A DNA stretch of 64,000 nt from Thiobacillus denitrificans (GCA_020723405.1 DYIY01000004.1:186001-250000); one strand, 5' to 3'; shown: positions 27,873 to 37,524, numbered from the stretch's first letter. Notes: generated from the letters alone by a model not told the origin. Numbers and translations: made by a program.

Positions 27873-28387
27873 TGGGCGGTCTCCTTGTCGTCGCCGGGCT
27901 TGCCGCCCAGGTCGCGCAGTTGTTCGGTGTTGCCCAGCACGTCGTTGAGCAGGTCTTCCAGTTTCTCGTTGCCGGCCAGCTTGTTGCGCAGGTCGGCCAG
28001 CTTGGAGCGGGCCTCCAGCAGCTTGCGCAGAGGCTCCACCTGCTGCACCACGCTTTCCGGGCGGAAGTCCTCGAACCTGTTGAAGGTAAGGTCCACGGCG
28101 ATCTCGCCGCCCGCCTCGGTCATGCGGTTCTTCGCCCGGAACACGGTGCGCGGCGCCAGGCCGGCCATGACGTCGTCGAAGTTGTCCATGTCGACGTTGA
28201 CGAACTTGCGGTCCCGCAGCTTGCCCTGGGGCTGGGCGCTCTGGCCCGCGTAGTCGCCCAGCACGCCCACCACGAAGGGAATCTCCTTCTGCTCGATGGC
28301 GTCGCCCTTTTCCACTTCGTAGGTCAGTTGCACCCTCGGAGGACGCACCTTCTGCAGGCGTTTCTGAATACTTTCGCGTTTAGCCAC
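27869..28387 (-). CDS. tssB: T6SS contractile sheath small subunit TssB (VipA)
   Basis: A 172-residue protein. It has ESIQKRLQKVRPPRVQLTYEVE at the start, IPFVVGVLGDYAGQ and DVMAGLAPRTVFRAKN, all conserved in TssB. The start codon is GTG (28387) preceded by GGGAGA. It is the first structural gene of the minus-strand operon after the TPR lipoprotein. Confidence 0.97.
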   Translation of the reverse strand: MAKRESIQKRLQKVRPPRVQLTYEVEKGDAIEQKEIPFVVGVLGDYAGQSAQPQGKLRDRKFVNVDMDNFDDVMAGLAPRTVFRAKNRMTEAGGEIAVDLTFNRFEDFRPESVVQQVEPLRKLLEARSKLADLRNKLAGNEKLEDLLNDVLGNTEQLRDLGGKPGDDKETAQ

Positions 28388-28488
28388 AATGTTTCTCCCT
28401 GTGGATTGGCTCGTTCACGTGCAAGCAGACAGGATCTTCACGACCCGGCCCCCCATGCCCTGGCTTCCCGGTTGCTTCCGGCCCAGGG

Positions 28489-29100
28489 CTATTTCAAGAC
28501 GCTGAATGGATCGCCGCTGGACACCGGTTCCCGCCTGACCGGGTAGTCCCCGGCCACCCGGGCCCGCTGCTTGCGCGGACCCGCCAGGCCCTCTCCCGTA
28601 TTTTTGGCGACCCGGTTGGCTGACGGCACCAGTACCTCTTCCCCCAGGGCTTCGCGCAACAGGTTCGCCAGGGTGACCGCATCGGCCCGGGCCGTGCCCT
28701 TCAGGTCGGCATCGTTGCGCAAGTCGTTCAGGGATTGGGCCGCCACCCGCAATCCGGCAACCACCCGGATGCCCTTGGCCACCTGGTCGCCGTTGTCCCG
28801 TTGCAGGGCCTCGTCTGCCGCCACGATGGCATTGCCGTAATCCTGGGCGTCGAAGTGGATCTTGGCCAGCTTGACCCAGGGCTCCTTGCTGCTCGGATGG
28901 TCGTCGGCCACTTCGCCCAGCAGATCGATGGCCCGCTCCACGTTGCCCGAACCCACAAGTTCATCGGCCTTCTGACTCGACCGGGCAAGAGCGGACGGGG
29001 CCTCATATTCGGCCTGAGGCTTTGACGAACTGGCACACCCCGCGAGCACGGAGAGAATCAACGCCCCGGCCCACGCGCCACGCACGTTTCGACGTTCCAT
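28489..29100 (-). CDS. T6SS-associated TPR lipoprotein
   Basis: A 203-residue lipoprotein. The signal peptide ends at LSVLAGC, giving lipidation at that cysteine. Two or three TPR-like helical repeats follow (ADELVGSGNVERAIDLL, WVKLAKIHFDAQDYGNAI) and the C-terminal 60 residues are basic and probably disordered. It heads the operon containing tssB-tssH and is divergent from tssJ. TPR lipoproteins occur at this place in several betaproteobacterial T6SS loci; the exact role is unknown, possibly anchoring or regulation at the outer membrane. Confidence 0.72.
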   Translation of the reverse strand: MERRNVRGAWAGALILSVLAGCASSSKPQAEYEAPSALARSSQKADELVGSGNVERAIDLLGEVADDHPSSKEPWVKLAKIHFDAQDYGNAIVAADEALQRDNGDQVAKGIRVVAGLRVAAQSLNDLRNDADLKGTARADAVTLANLLREALGEEVLVPSANRVAKNTGEGLAGPRKQRARVAGDYPVRREPVSSGDPFSVLK

Positions 29101-29477
29101 TTCTGTGTTACCTCACCTGTCCGGATCGATGCGTCCGCCCTGGTCAGGCCATGCAGCACGGCACGGCCACTTGCACTGGGAACGGATCACCAACCCTGTT
29201 ATCGGAATCCACACGATCGATTGCTTCGACCGGCAGCGCCGTTTGATTTCGTTGTGACGATTATTGTACAGTTCGAGACAACACACAACAAGATATGCAA
29301 GTCTGCAATATCCAGGGATCAGTCACGGGTTAACCGTGCGGCACAGGGCAGGTATTCAAGGTATCAACATGGCCGGGCCAGGGTTCGTCACGCACGCACC
29401 GGGCACGGTTTGCCCGCCCCTCAGTCCGCCGGTTCCGTGGCTGGGCCCTGATTCGGAAAACGAACCAGGAGGTCTCC
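29101..29477. promoter_or_regulatory. Divergent promoter region of the two T6SS operons
   Basis: This 377-base gap between the TPR lipoprotein gene and tssJ is clearly richer in A/T around 29245-29330 than its flanks. It must hold both promoters. No well-matched sigma-54 or -35/-10 pair stands out to the eye, and no gene is supported. Confidence 0.5.
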
Positions 29478-30101
29478 ATGGAACACATCCGCAGTGCCTC
29501 ACGGGTCTGGCTTGCCGCCATGCTGGCCGGCCTGTTGCTGGCCGGTTGCGCCTCGGGCACCGCCGTGCAGATCGTGGGTGCGGTGGTGAGCACGGCCATG
29601 GAGTCCGCCGGGCTGAAACAGAAGACCGGCCCCGACGGCAAAGGCCCCGCTTACGAAGTCCCTCTGCTGCTGGCAGCCGGCGAGCAGTTGAACGCCACCA
29701 GTGACGGCCAGGCCCTGTCTTTGGTAGTGCGCATCTATCAGCTTCGCGATCCCCAGTCGTTCAAAAGCCTCACCTATGAGCAGGCAGCCGCACCGGACGG
29801 CGGCAAGTCGGTGCTGGGCGAGGACATGATCACTTTCAAGGAAGTGCTGGTGGTGCCCGGGGAAACCTACCAGCTCAAGCAGAAACTGCCCGGCGACGGC
29901 ACCACCCTGGGGGTGGTGGGCCTGTTCCGCGCCCCCGCCGGCAATCGCTGGAAGATCGCTTTCGCCGCCAAGGAATCCAAGGATTCCGGCATCACCGTGG
30001 GCGCCCACGCCTGCGCCCTGTCCGCCGGCAAGGGCGCCCTGGATCCCATCGTTTCCACCGATCTGGCCCGCACCCTGAGCGGCGTCCAGTGCAACGGATA
30101 A
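29478..30101 (+). CDS. tssJ: T6SS outer-membrane lipoprotein TssJ
   Basis: A 207-residue lipoprotein with lipobox LLAGC in the first 25 residues and a transthyretin-like fold. LVVRIYQLRDPQSFKSLTYEQ, DMITFKEVLVVPGETYQL and VVGLFRAPAGNRWK are family features. It anchors the TssJLM complex to the outer membrane, and is led by AGGAGG. It is first gene of the plus-strand T6SS operon. Confidence 0.94.
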   Translation: MEHIRSASRVWLAAMLAGLLLAGCASGTAVQIVGAVVSTAMESAGLKQKTGPDGKGPAYEVPLLLAAGEQLNATSDGQALSLVVRIYQLRDPQSFKSLTYEQAAAPDGGKSVLGEDMITFKEVLVVPGETYQLKQKLPGDGTTLGVVGLFRAPAGNRWKIAFAAKESKDSGITVGAHACALSAGKGALDPIVSTDLARTLSGVQCNG

Positions 30102-30108
30102 GACACCC

Positions 30109-31452
30109 ATGCAACACGGCAAGATCCTCTGGGGCGAAGGCCTGTTCCTGCGCCCCCAGCACTTTCAGCAGCAGGACCGCTACATCGAGACCCTGGGCCG
30201 GGATGCCCTGCTCACCGCCCAGCCTTTCGGCTGGGGCGTGCGGGATCTGGAACTGGACATGGCCTCCCTGAAGAGCGGCATGCTGGTGTTCAGCCGCATT
30301 GATGCGGTGTTTCCCGACGGCACCCGCTTCGTGGCCCCCGACATCGACCAGTTGCCGCCCCCGGTGGCCCTGGACGCCCTGGTGGCCGAAGACAGCCAGA
30401 TGGCATTCTTTCTCGCCATCCACCAACTCCGCCCCCACGGTGGCAACTGCGCAGAAAGCGCGGCAGAAGCCGGCCACGCCCGCTATCTCATCCGTTCCCG
30501 GGAAATCGGCGACCTGTTCACCGACGCCGCCTCCGCCGACATCGCCACGCTGAGCCAGTTGGCCTACGTGAAAGCCGAAAGCGAGCCCCGGGACCAGTAC
30601 GCCACCCTGCCCCTGGTGCGCGTCCGCCGCACCGCCAGCAACGGCTTCGAGACCGACGCCGCCTTCGTGCCCCCGGTCATCACCTTGCGCGCTTCACCCC
30701 TGCTCTACCTGCTCCTGCGTAGGCAGATCGACGCCCTGCGCGCCAAGGTGGAAGCCCTCTACGGCTTCCACCGGGAACCCTCCCAGCACATCATCGAATT
30801 CCGCTCCGGCGACATCGCCTCCTTCTGGCTGCTGCACACCGCCAGCACCGCCTGCGCTGCGATCACCCACCTGTTCCGCAATGCGGAGATCCACCCCGAG
30901 CGCCTGTTCCAGGAATTGCTGCGCCTGGCCGGCGGCCTGCTCACCTTTTCCAAGCGTTACACCCTGGGGGACCTGCCGGCCTACGACCATGGCGCTCCAG
31001 GGCCCTGCTTCACCCGGCTGGACATGATCATCCGGGACCTGCTGGACACGGTGATCTCCACCCGCTGCTTCTCCATCGCCCTGGCCCAGGCCAAGCCCGC
31101 CTTCCACGCCGGCCGGCTGGATTCCGACAAGATCAACGAGAAGACCGCCTTCTATCTGGGGGTGACCGCCGCCCACCCCCAATCCGAGATCATCGAATCC
31201 GTTCCCCTGCGTCTCAAGGTGGGGGCCCCCGACGACGTGGAGAAACTGGTGCTCTCGGCCATGTCCGGCATCCGCCTCAGCCACGCTGCCCAGGTGCCCA
31301 GCGCCATCCCGGTGCGCCCCGGCGCCTGCTATTTCGCCCTGGACGCCCGGGGCCCCCTCCATGAACGCATGCTGAAAGCCCAGTCGGTGATGATCTACGC
31401 GCCGGAGAGCTATCAGGACCTCCATCTCGAACTGCTCGCTGTCACCCCATGA
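30109..31452 (+). CDS. tssK: T6SS baseplate protein TssK
   Basis: A 447-residue baseplate connector that links the wedge to the membrane complex. It begins with the family signature ILWGEGLFLRPQHFQQQDRY and contains LVRVRRT and YFALDARGPLHERML. The stop overlaps the tssL start (ATGA). Confidence 0.97.
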   Translation: MQHGKILWGEGLFLRPQHFQQQDRYIETLGRDALLTAQPFGWGVRDLELDMASLKSGMLVFSRIDAVFPDGTRFVAPDIDQLPPPVALDALVAEDSQMAFFLAIHQLRPHGGNCAESAAEAGHARYLIRSREIGDLFTDAASADIATLSQLAYVKAESEPRDQYATLPLVRVRRTASNGFETDAAFVPPVITLRASPLLYLLLRRQIDALRAKVEALYGFHREPSQHIIEFRSGDIASFWLLHTASTACAAITHLFRNAEIHPERLFQELLRLAGGLLTFSKRYTLGDLPAYDHGAPGPCFTRLDMIIRDLLDTVISTRCFSIALAQAKPAFHAGRLDSDKINEKTAFYLGVTAAHPQSEIIESVPLRLKVGAPDDVEKLVLSAMSGIRLSHAAQVPSAIPVRPGACYFALDARGPLHERMLKAQSVMIYAPESYQDLHLELLAVTP

Positions 31453-32237
31453 CCACCCTGACCCACCCCGCCAGCCCCCCCAGCCTGTTCGCCGACCTGC
31501 CCCCCCCGGCACCGGATCAGCCCGCCGAACACAACACCCGCAGCCTGGTGGACCTGCTCTACGACGGTTTCTTCATGCTCACCCTGCTGCACAACCGCAA
31601 GATGCCCAATGATGCCGAAGCCTTCATGGGCAGCGTGCGCAAGTTCCTCGACGAGTTCGACGGCGTGGCCCGCAAGCACCACTTCAACGCCGACGACATC
31701 CACGACGCCAAGTACGCCTTCTGTGCCGCCGTGGACGAAACCGTCCTGGCCTCGCGCATGGACATCCGCGACGCCTGGGAACGCCGTCCCCTGCAACTGG
31801 CCCTGTTCGGCGACCAACTGGCCGGCGAGCACTTCTTCGACCGGCTGGAGACCGCCCGCAACGGCGGTGCCAGCCGCATCAACGCCCTGGAAGTCTTCCA
31901 CATGTGCCTGCTGCTGGGCTTCAAGGGCCGCTACCTGCTGGAAAGCCCGGAAAAGCTCAAATACCTCACCGCCCAACTGGGCGAACAAATCGCCCACATC
32001 AAGGGCAAACCTCCGGCCTTCGCGCCCCGGGGCGACCCGCCGGACCGGATCATGAACGCCCTGAAGAAGGAAGTTCCCCTGTGGGTCATGGCCTCGGTGC
32101 TGGCCCTGCTGGGACTCGTGGCCTACCTGGGCCTGGACTGGTATGCCCGGGGCTCTACCCGGGAAGCCCTGGCCCCCTTCCACGACATCGTCCAGTTGGC
32201 GCCCCAGGCCCCCTTCCTGGACATCACCCTGCCCTGA
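31449..32237 (+). CDS. tssL: T6SS inner-membrane protein TssL (DotU type)
   Basis: A 262-residue protein with a cytoplasmic helical domain (YDGFFMLTLLHNRKMP; FCAAVDETVLAS; WERRPLQLALFGD; LLLGFKGRYLLE) and a single C-terminal membrane anchor around residues 208-230. It has no peptidoglycan-binding extension. tssM, its usual neighbour, does not follow: vgrG does, after 27 bases. Confidence 0.96.
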   Translation: MTTLTHPASPPSLFADLPPPAPDQPAEHNTRSLVDLLYDGFFMLTLLHNRKMPNDAEAFMGSVRKFLDEFDGVARKHHFNADDIHDAKYAFCAAVDETVLASRMDIRDAWERRPLQLALFGDQLAGEHFFDRLETARNGGASRINALEVFHMCLLLGFKGRYLLESPEKLKYLTAQLGEQIAHIKGKPPAFAPRGDPPDRIMNALKKEVPLWVMASVLALLGLVAYLGLDWYARGSTREALAPFHDIVQLAPQAPFLDITLP

Positions 32238-32264
32238 AGGGCCCGGCCCCAGGCTCCCCCGCCC

Positions 32265-35006
32265 ATGTTCGACGACCTCGGCACCCTGTTCCTCAGCCAG
32301 CACGCCCGGCTTCTGGACATCACCACCCCCCTGCCCAAAGACACCCTGCTGGTGGAACGCTTCCAGGGTCACGAGGCCCTGTCCGAATCCTTCCATTTCA
32401 CCGTGGATTGCATCGCCAGCGACGCCGGCCTGGATATGGAAAGCCTGCTGGGGGAAGAAGCCACCCTGCGCCTGCTCCAGGCCGACGGCGGCCACCGCCC
32501 CTGGCACGGCTTCATCACCCAGGCCCACCACCTGGGCAGCGACGGCGGCCACGCCCGCTACCGTCTGGTCATCGAATCCTGGCTCCACCTGCTGGCCCGG
32601 CCCAGCGACTGCTACCTGTTCCAGGACGTGGACGTGCTGGAAGCCCTCACCCAGATGTTTGCCGACCATCTGGCCGACCACCCCCAGGCCCGCTGGCGTC
32701 ACGAAGTCAGCCAGCCCCTGCGCAAGCATTCCCGCCTCACCCAGTACCGGGAGACCGATCTGGCCTTCGTCCTGCGTCTGCTGGCCGAGGAAGGCCTGTC
32801 CTTCCGATTCGAGCACACCGACGCCCAGGATGACGCCCCGGCCTTCCACACCCTGGTGATCTTCGATGACCAGAGCGAAGCACCCCTCTGTCCCCAGCCC
32901 CAGATCCGTTTCCACCGGGCCCATGCCACCGAGGCCGACGACGCCTTCCAGCGCTGGCACGAGCACCGCCGCACCGCCGCCAACCGGGTCAGCCTGTCCG
33001 GTTGGGACTACAAGCGCCTCCTGGCCAGCGGGGCCCTGGCCGAATCCGCCGATCCGGTGGTGGCCCGGGGCGATCTGCCCCCTCTGGAGATCTACGACGG
33101 CAGCCGCGCCTATCGGTTCGAGAGCGATGAGGCCGCCGGCCAGCGCACCGATCGCCTGCTGGCCCGCCAGGAGAACGTCTATCGCCGCTTCCAGGCCGAA
33201 GGCAGCGTGCGCCAGTTGGCCCCGGGCCAGGTGTTTACCTTGACCCAGCATGAGGACCAGGTCGGTGACGAGGCCCGCTTCCTGACCCTCGCCGTGGACC
33301 ACCGGGGCGCCAACAATCTCGCCGCCCACGCCACCGGCCTGCTGGGCCAGACCCGCCAGGAGGCGGGCACCTATCGCCACACCGCCCTGGTCCAGCCGGC
33401 CTGGCGTCCGGCCCTGCCCGATCTGCGCCGCCGGCCCCGGGTCACCCCCCAGGGGGCCTTGGTGGTGGGCCGGCCGGGGGAGCCCCTCAGCACCGAACGG
33501 GATCACCGGGTGAAGCTCCAGTTCCATTGGCAGCGGGGGGAGGCCCCCAATGCCGGCGGCCTGGCCGGGGACGCTGCCCTGCCGGGCAAGGGGGGCAACG
33601 CGCCGGGGGATGACCGCTCCGGGACCTGGGTGCGGGCCGCCGAGTGGCTGGCCGGGCCGGGCTGGGGCAGCCAGTTCCTGCCCCGGGTGGGGGTCGAGGC
33701 CTGGGTGGATTTCCTGGGGGGAGACGGGGACCGGCCGGTGTTGGTGGGCCAGGTCCACAACGGGGAGGATGCGCCCCCCTTCGCGGCGGGGGTGGACGGG
33801 CCGGCCAATCATCCGGGGGTCATCGCCGGGTGGATGAGTCATAACCAGGGCGCCGGGTTCAATCAGTGGCTGGTGGACGATGCGCCGGGGCAGTTGCGCA
33901 CCCGGCTGGCGTGCAGCACGGCAGTGAGCCAGTTGACCCTGGGGCACCTGATCCATCAGGCGCCGGCCACGTCCTGGCGGGGGGCCTGGCGGGGATCGGG
34001 GTTCGAGTTGCGCAGCGATGCCTGGGCGGTGGTCCGGGCGGGGGAGGGACTACTGCTTTCCGCCACCGCCCGGCCGGAGGGGATGTCCACCCAGTTGGAC
34101 GGGCAGGAGGCGGTGGGCCAGTTGCGCGGGGCCGGGGAAACCGCCCGGGCCCTGTCCGATGCCGCCCTGGCCCAGACGGCCCGGCCCCTGGCGGGGAATG
34201 AGGCGGTGACCGCCTTCGTGGATGGACTGGACGTGGAACAGCAGGGGCGTTTTGAAGGGGAGGTGGGGGGCCAGGCGGCCTTGATGGCGGTGCCCGGGAG
34301 CCGGGACTTGGAGGGGCCGGTGGCCCGCTTCGCCAGGCCGGTGATTCTGTCGGAGACGCCGGCAGACCTGGGGCTGTCGACGCCGGCCGGGGCCCTGCTC
34401 TATGCGGGGGGCCTCCTCCACGCCACCAGCCAGGCCGATTGGCATCTGGCCGCCGGCCAGACCCTGGCGGCGGCGGTGGGGGAAGGGGTGAGCTGGTTCA
34501 GCCATGCCGGGGGGATGAAGGCGGTGGCGGCGGCAGGGCCGGTGTCGGTGCAGGCCCATGCCGACACCCTGGCCATCCACGCCGATCAGGCGGTGACGGT
34601 GACCAGTGCCCAGGCGGAGGTGCGCATCCTGGCCGATGCCAAGGTGGTGCTCCAGGCCGGCGAGGCGGCCGTGACCTTGGAGGGGGGCGACGTGAGTTTC
34701 GTCTGCCCGGGGACCTTCTCGGTGAAGGGCAGCGGGAATGCGTTCGTGGGGCCGGGGAATGGGGGGGTGGAATTGGTGGCGTTGCCAAGCACACTCATTG
34801 CATCAGCAATTGATCTATCCATCGCCGACGAATACGAATATTGCTTCCTTGCCTTGCATGACGACAATTCACCAGCGGAACTGATCTACAGGCTGGACAC
34901 AAATGACCAAAGGCTCCACGAGGCCAGTATCGGCACATCGGGCCAAACCATCAGCCTTCCCATATCACAAACCTCCACTGCCACTTTCTGGATACCTCAA
35001 CAGTGA
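32265..35006 (+). CDS. vgrG: T6SS spike protein VgrG (TssI), copy 1, full length
   Basis: A 913-residue spike protein. The N-terminal gp27-like region starts at LLVERFQGHEALSESFHF. The gp5 OB-fold comes next (VKLQFHWQRGE...GTWVRAAEWLAGPGWGSQFLPRVG). A linker and DUF2345 beta-helix region run to VKGSGNAFVGPGNG (residue ~831). Residues 834-913 form a different, compositionally AT-rich tail (from ELVALPSTLIAS). Residues 294-833 are duplicated base for base 4,421 bp downstream. The GTG of the next gene overlaps the stop, tying the hydrolase effector to this tail. Confidence 0.96.
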   Translation: MFDDLGTLFLSQHARLLDITTPLPKDTLLVERFQGHEALSESFHFTVDCIASDAGLDMESLLGEEATLRLLQADGGHRPWHGFITQAHHLGSDGGHARYRLVIESWLHLLARPSDCYLFQDVDVLEALTQMFADHLADHPQARWRHEVSQPLRKHSRLTQYRETDLAFVLRLLAEEGLSFRFEHTDAQDDAPAFHTLVIFDDQSEAPLCPQPQIRFHRAHATEADDAFQRWHEHRRTAANRVSLSGWDYKRLLASGALAESADPVVARGDLPPLEIYDGSRAYRFESDEAAGQRTDRLLARQENVYRRFQAEGSVRQLAPGQVFTLTQHEDQVGDEARFLTLAVDHRGANNLAAHATGLLGQTRQEAGTYRHTALVQPAWRPALPDLRRRPRVTPQGALVVGRPGEPLSTERDHRVKLQFHWQRGEAPNAGGLAGDAALPGKGGNAPGDDRSGTWVRAAEWLAGPGWGSQFLPRVGVEAWVDFLGGDGDRPVLVGQVHNGEDAPPFAAGVDGPANHPGVIAGWMSHNQGAGFNQWLVDDAPGQLRTRLACSTAVSQLTLGHLIHQAPATSWRGAWRGSGFELRSDAWAVVRAGEGLLLSATARPEGMSTQLDGQEAVGQLRGAGETARALSDAALAQTARPLAGNEAVTAFVDGLDVEQQGRFEGEVGGQAALMAVPGSRDLEGPVARFARPVILSETPADLGLSTPAGALLYAGGLLHATSQADWHLAAGQTLAAAVGEGVSWFSHAGGMKAVAAAGPVSVQAHADTLAIHADQAVTVTSAQAEVRILADAKVVLQAGEAAVTLEGGDVSFVCPGTFSVKGSGNAFVGPGNGGVELVALPSTLIASAIDLSIADEYEYCFLALHDDNSPAELIYRLDTNDQRLHEASIGTSGQTISLPISQTSTATFWIPQQ
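33143..34764 (+). repeat. 1,622-bp perfect direct repeat, copy A (vgrG core)
   Basis: This segment of vgrG, from the late gp27 region through the DUF2345 helix, recurs at 37564-39185. Translations in all frames are identical throughout, so the copies are identical at base level. Identity ends abruptly at 34764/39185, where the vgrG tails diverge. Confidence 0.97.
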
Positions 35007-35614
35007 CACCATCCCCGGAAGACATAAAGAAATTGGCCGCCATCGCATATGGAGAAGCGTCCACGACCGACAACCCGCTGGAAATACAAGGCATCGCATG
35101 GGCCGTTGCCAACAGAGCTCGCGCATGGCAGGAAAAGACACTGGACGAGTTACTGAACGCCGACCCAAACTATACATACGCCGTAAAAGATGGAAACAAA
35201 AGATTTCAGCGATTGCTCCATTCAACCGAGGATGACATAAAGAAAGACCAAGGCATGTCCTTAGCGATGAAAGCAGCCTCTGACGCCTTGAACAATACCG
35301 GACTAGACCCATCAAATGGAGCATACTGGTGGGACGGGATTGACTTTAAGACCAACCACAAAAACCATCCAAAAGCAAAAAATGGATTCAAGTTTGGAGA
35401 CTCTTCACACAACATCTTTCAAGTCGAGGAAAAGAAAAACCATGTAACGATATATTGGCAACGCAAGAACAAAAAGACAGGAAAGATCGAAGAAACATCG
35501 GTCCGCGGGGAGTATGACTATGTATGGGTTTCCACCGCAGCGCACGGCAGCACAATATTCTGGACACATGACCCGGATTATCTTCGAGCGACCGGAGGGA
35601 AAGCATACAAATGA
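35003..35614 (+). CDS. Putative T6SS cell-wall hydrolase effector (SleB/Hydrolase_2-like)
   Basis: A 203-residue protein starting at GTG overlapping the vgrG stop. The N-terminal half resembles SleB-type (Hydrolase_2) enzymes: AAIAYGEASTTDN with a candidate catalytic glutamate, then QGIAWAVANRARAW, where the family shows an NR motif. GAYWWDGIDF and FKFGDSSHNIF follow. There is no signal peptide, as expected for VgrG-delivered cargo acting on peptidoglycan. The DNA from about 34780 to 36260 is far more A/T-rich than the flanks, indicating acquisition from elsewhere. The following overlapping gene encodes a secreted protein, which fits a periplasmic immunity factor. Enzyme class is inferred from weak similarity. 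Confidence 0.65.
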   Translation: MTPSPEDIKKLAAIAYGEASTTDNPLEIQGIAWAVANRARAWQEKTLDELLNADPNYTYAVKDGNKRFQRLLHSTEDDIKKDQGMSLAMKAASDALNNTGLDPSNGAYWWDGIDFKTNHKNHPKAKNGFKFGDSSHNIFQVEEKKNHVTIYWQRKNKKTGKIEETSVRGEYDYVWVSTAAHGSTIFWTHDPDYLRATGGKAYK

Positions 35615-36267
35615 AACTACTCATCTTTTTTTTCGTGCCGACCGTCTGCTTTGCCAGCCAAACTTACACGAGCTTTGATTCGTTTTTCCTAGAGCAATCC
35701 TGCCGGATGTTCCTACCATCCAGCAAACTGGAAGCAATGCATTTCAGCAAGTGCGAATCTTGTAGCGTCACGACCCAATGGCAAACCACAAGCACGGCCA
35801 CGAAGACAAGAATCAGACTGGAAAATGGCGTCATATCGATCAACAACAAAATGCTCAAACTGCGAAATGCCACATCGTTTCCTGGCGAAATTACTAACGA
35901 AGACGATCTAGGCATCGACACGGAATTGTTTCATGCTGGCAGCAATTTCTGTCTGCATGCGACCCCACTGTCGGCCAGCGGATCTGCCATACGACACAAG
36001 TCGGTGTATCTCATCACAAGTAAACCTTCAGCCAAACTGTACAAGCTACCGAGCTTGTTCTCGTCATGTCACAACGTTGGCACCCAAGACAGCCGCCCGA
36101 CATTTCTCCACATTCAGTACAGATACGAAACCGAAAATGATCTTCCTGTCGGAACAACATTGACTGAATACAAAATTCTCAACAGCAAATTCACCTCAAC
36201 AGGGAGAACGATTCAGTCACGGTTCGTCGATCCGGAGAATGTTTACAGGTTCATTGTTGACAAATAA
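35611..36267 (+). CDS. Probable periplasmic immunity protein for the adjacent hydrolase
   Basis: A 218-residue protein with signal peptide MKLLIFFFVPTVCFA and several cysteines (SKCESCSV, NFCLH, SSCHN). I do not recognise a family. Its ATG overlaps the effector stop (ATGA), and its A/T-rich composition matches the effector gene. Export to the periplasm is where protection from a cell-wall hydrolase would be needed. Confidence 0.6.
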   Translation: MKLLIFFFVPTVCFASQTYTSFDSFFLEQSCRMFLPSSKLEAMHFSKCESCSVTTQWQTTSTATKTRIRLENGVISINNKMLKLRNATSFPGEITNEDDLGIDTELFHAGSNFCLHATPLSASGSAIRHKSVYLITSKPSAKLYKLPSLFSSCHNVGTQDSRPTFLHIQYRYETENDLPVGTTLTEYKILNSKFTSTGRTIQSRFVDPENVYRFIVDK

Positions 36268-36746
36268 GCCCCTTCACCGAGCCGAATCATACGGATTGCC
36301 CCAATGGCTTCATCGAGAAACGCAACAAGAAAACCCTGGACACCACCAACGCCAATATGCCCGCCGGCAAAGTCCACGTCTCCGACCAGTATGGCGGTTA
36401 CTCGAAGAGTCACCTCCGTCTCGTCAATACCTACCGGCTCAACAGCAATGCCGCCCTGAAATCCTGCTCCTGGGGCATGTTCCAGATCATGGGGGAGGAG
36501 CACTTAGGTTCATCTGGGGTAAGTAACTTCGCTGACTGGATCAAATCCATGTGCACCAGCGAAGCGGCGCAACTCATCCAGTTCCGGAACTTCATCAGGA
36601 ACAAGGCCGGCGGCAAATTGCACCAAGTCGTCAAGGACAAGGATTGGCAGGCCATCGCCTTGTATTACAACGGTGCCGGCTACAAGTAGCACAACTACGA
36701 CACCCGCATCCAAGCTGCCTATGAGGCCATCCTGAAAAATGCGTAA
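36259..36746 (+). pseudogene. Remnant of an N-acetylmuramidase effector
   Basis: An open frame without a proper start encodes FTEPNHTDCPNGFIEKRNKK, then the muramidase core SCSWGMFQIMGEEHLG, EAAQLIQFRNFIRNK and DWQAIALYYNGAGY, typical of the DUF3380 N-acetylmuramidase domain. The frame hits TAG at 36687-36689, yet the family sequence goes on (HNYDTRIQAAYEAI) to TAA at 36744. The catalytic N-terminal part and any start are missing. It is a 5'-truncated, nonsense-mutated effector gene of normal high GC, unlike the A/T-rich gene before it. Confidence 0.8.
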
Positions 36747-37463
36747 CCTGCTTGCTCTTACCCCGTTGTTCTTGAACGCCGCCGCCCACGCGGAGATCAC
36801 CTTAGACCTTTATTTCAAGGACGTTCCTGATCCCAAAGGCGTCAATCCCAAGGCACAGAGTCTGCGGGATATCAGGACCGGAGAAACGCCTCTGACTGAC
36901 AGCCATGAAACCCTCCTCAAAACCGAAGGTGTCTGCATGCTGGGCGATGTTCGCAACGCCCGCCTCATCTGGGATAACAAAACCTATTACGTCAGCGGCG
37001 TCACTTATACCTCTCCTGCCCAATGCACGGTCCACGACCGCCCCCGGCGCAAGGATGAGAAAGGCCCCCGCACCATCCCCAACGGCGGCATCTGCGAACT
37101 CTTCCTCTACGACGGCCAGCTCAACCTGTTGGCCCGCCAGCCTCTCAAACTGCCGGACGCGGACGGTGGCCCCTGGTGCAACGGCAGTTACGCCCTGGGT
37201 CGAGCGCCGGGGAAGGATGCGTGCTCTACAGCGTGTCCTACTACACCCTCAAGCATCCGCCCGCCAAGCGCGCAGAAGATATCGGCAAAGGTTGGTACTA
37301 CAGCACCTACCTGTTCCATCTGGTCAAGGACGAGAACGGCCGCATTCGTTTCGAGCAGGACGATACCTGCCTGGGCAGTCCCAATCCTTATCGAACGGTG
37401 GCCCAGGCACGCAAGGCTTTGAAGGCTTGCGCCTGGAACAACCCATCCACTGAGAACCCATAG
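36739..37463 (+). pseudogene. Frameshifted periplasmic immunity gene paired with the muramidase remnant
   Basis: The start ATG overlaps the end of the muramidase frame. A signal peptide (MRNLLALTPLFLNAAAHA) and about 155 sensible residues follow, to NGSYALGRAPG. Near 37200-37210 the frame shifts and the protein continues in another frame as GCVLYSVSYYTLKHPP to CAWNNPSTENP at the TAG ending 37463. Joined, the product would be about 240 residues. It is the expected immunity partner of the muramidase. Confidence 0.7.
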
Positions 37464-37524
37464 CGTATCCTTAGACCACCGGGGCGACGATTTTCGACGA
37501 ACAACCGGAAGAACATACAAGTGA
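37464..37524 (+). other. Short remnant resembling the C-terminus of the SleB-like effector
   Basis: In one frame this stretch reads DHRGDDFRRTTGRTYK and then stops (TGA 37522-37524). That resembles the end of the 35003 effector (THDPDYLRATGGKAYK). The match is short, so this is tentative. If correct, a second effector of that family once stood here. Confidence 0.35.

Noticed and set aside
31413-33956. Long (847-codon) open frame on the minus strand opposite vgrG
   Set aside because: It is a mirror of the GC-rich codon pattern of vgrG; its translation is low-complexity (G, Q, P, H-rich) with no domain, and it crosses tssL and vgrG. The same happens opposite the second vgrG copy.
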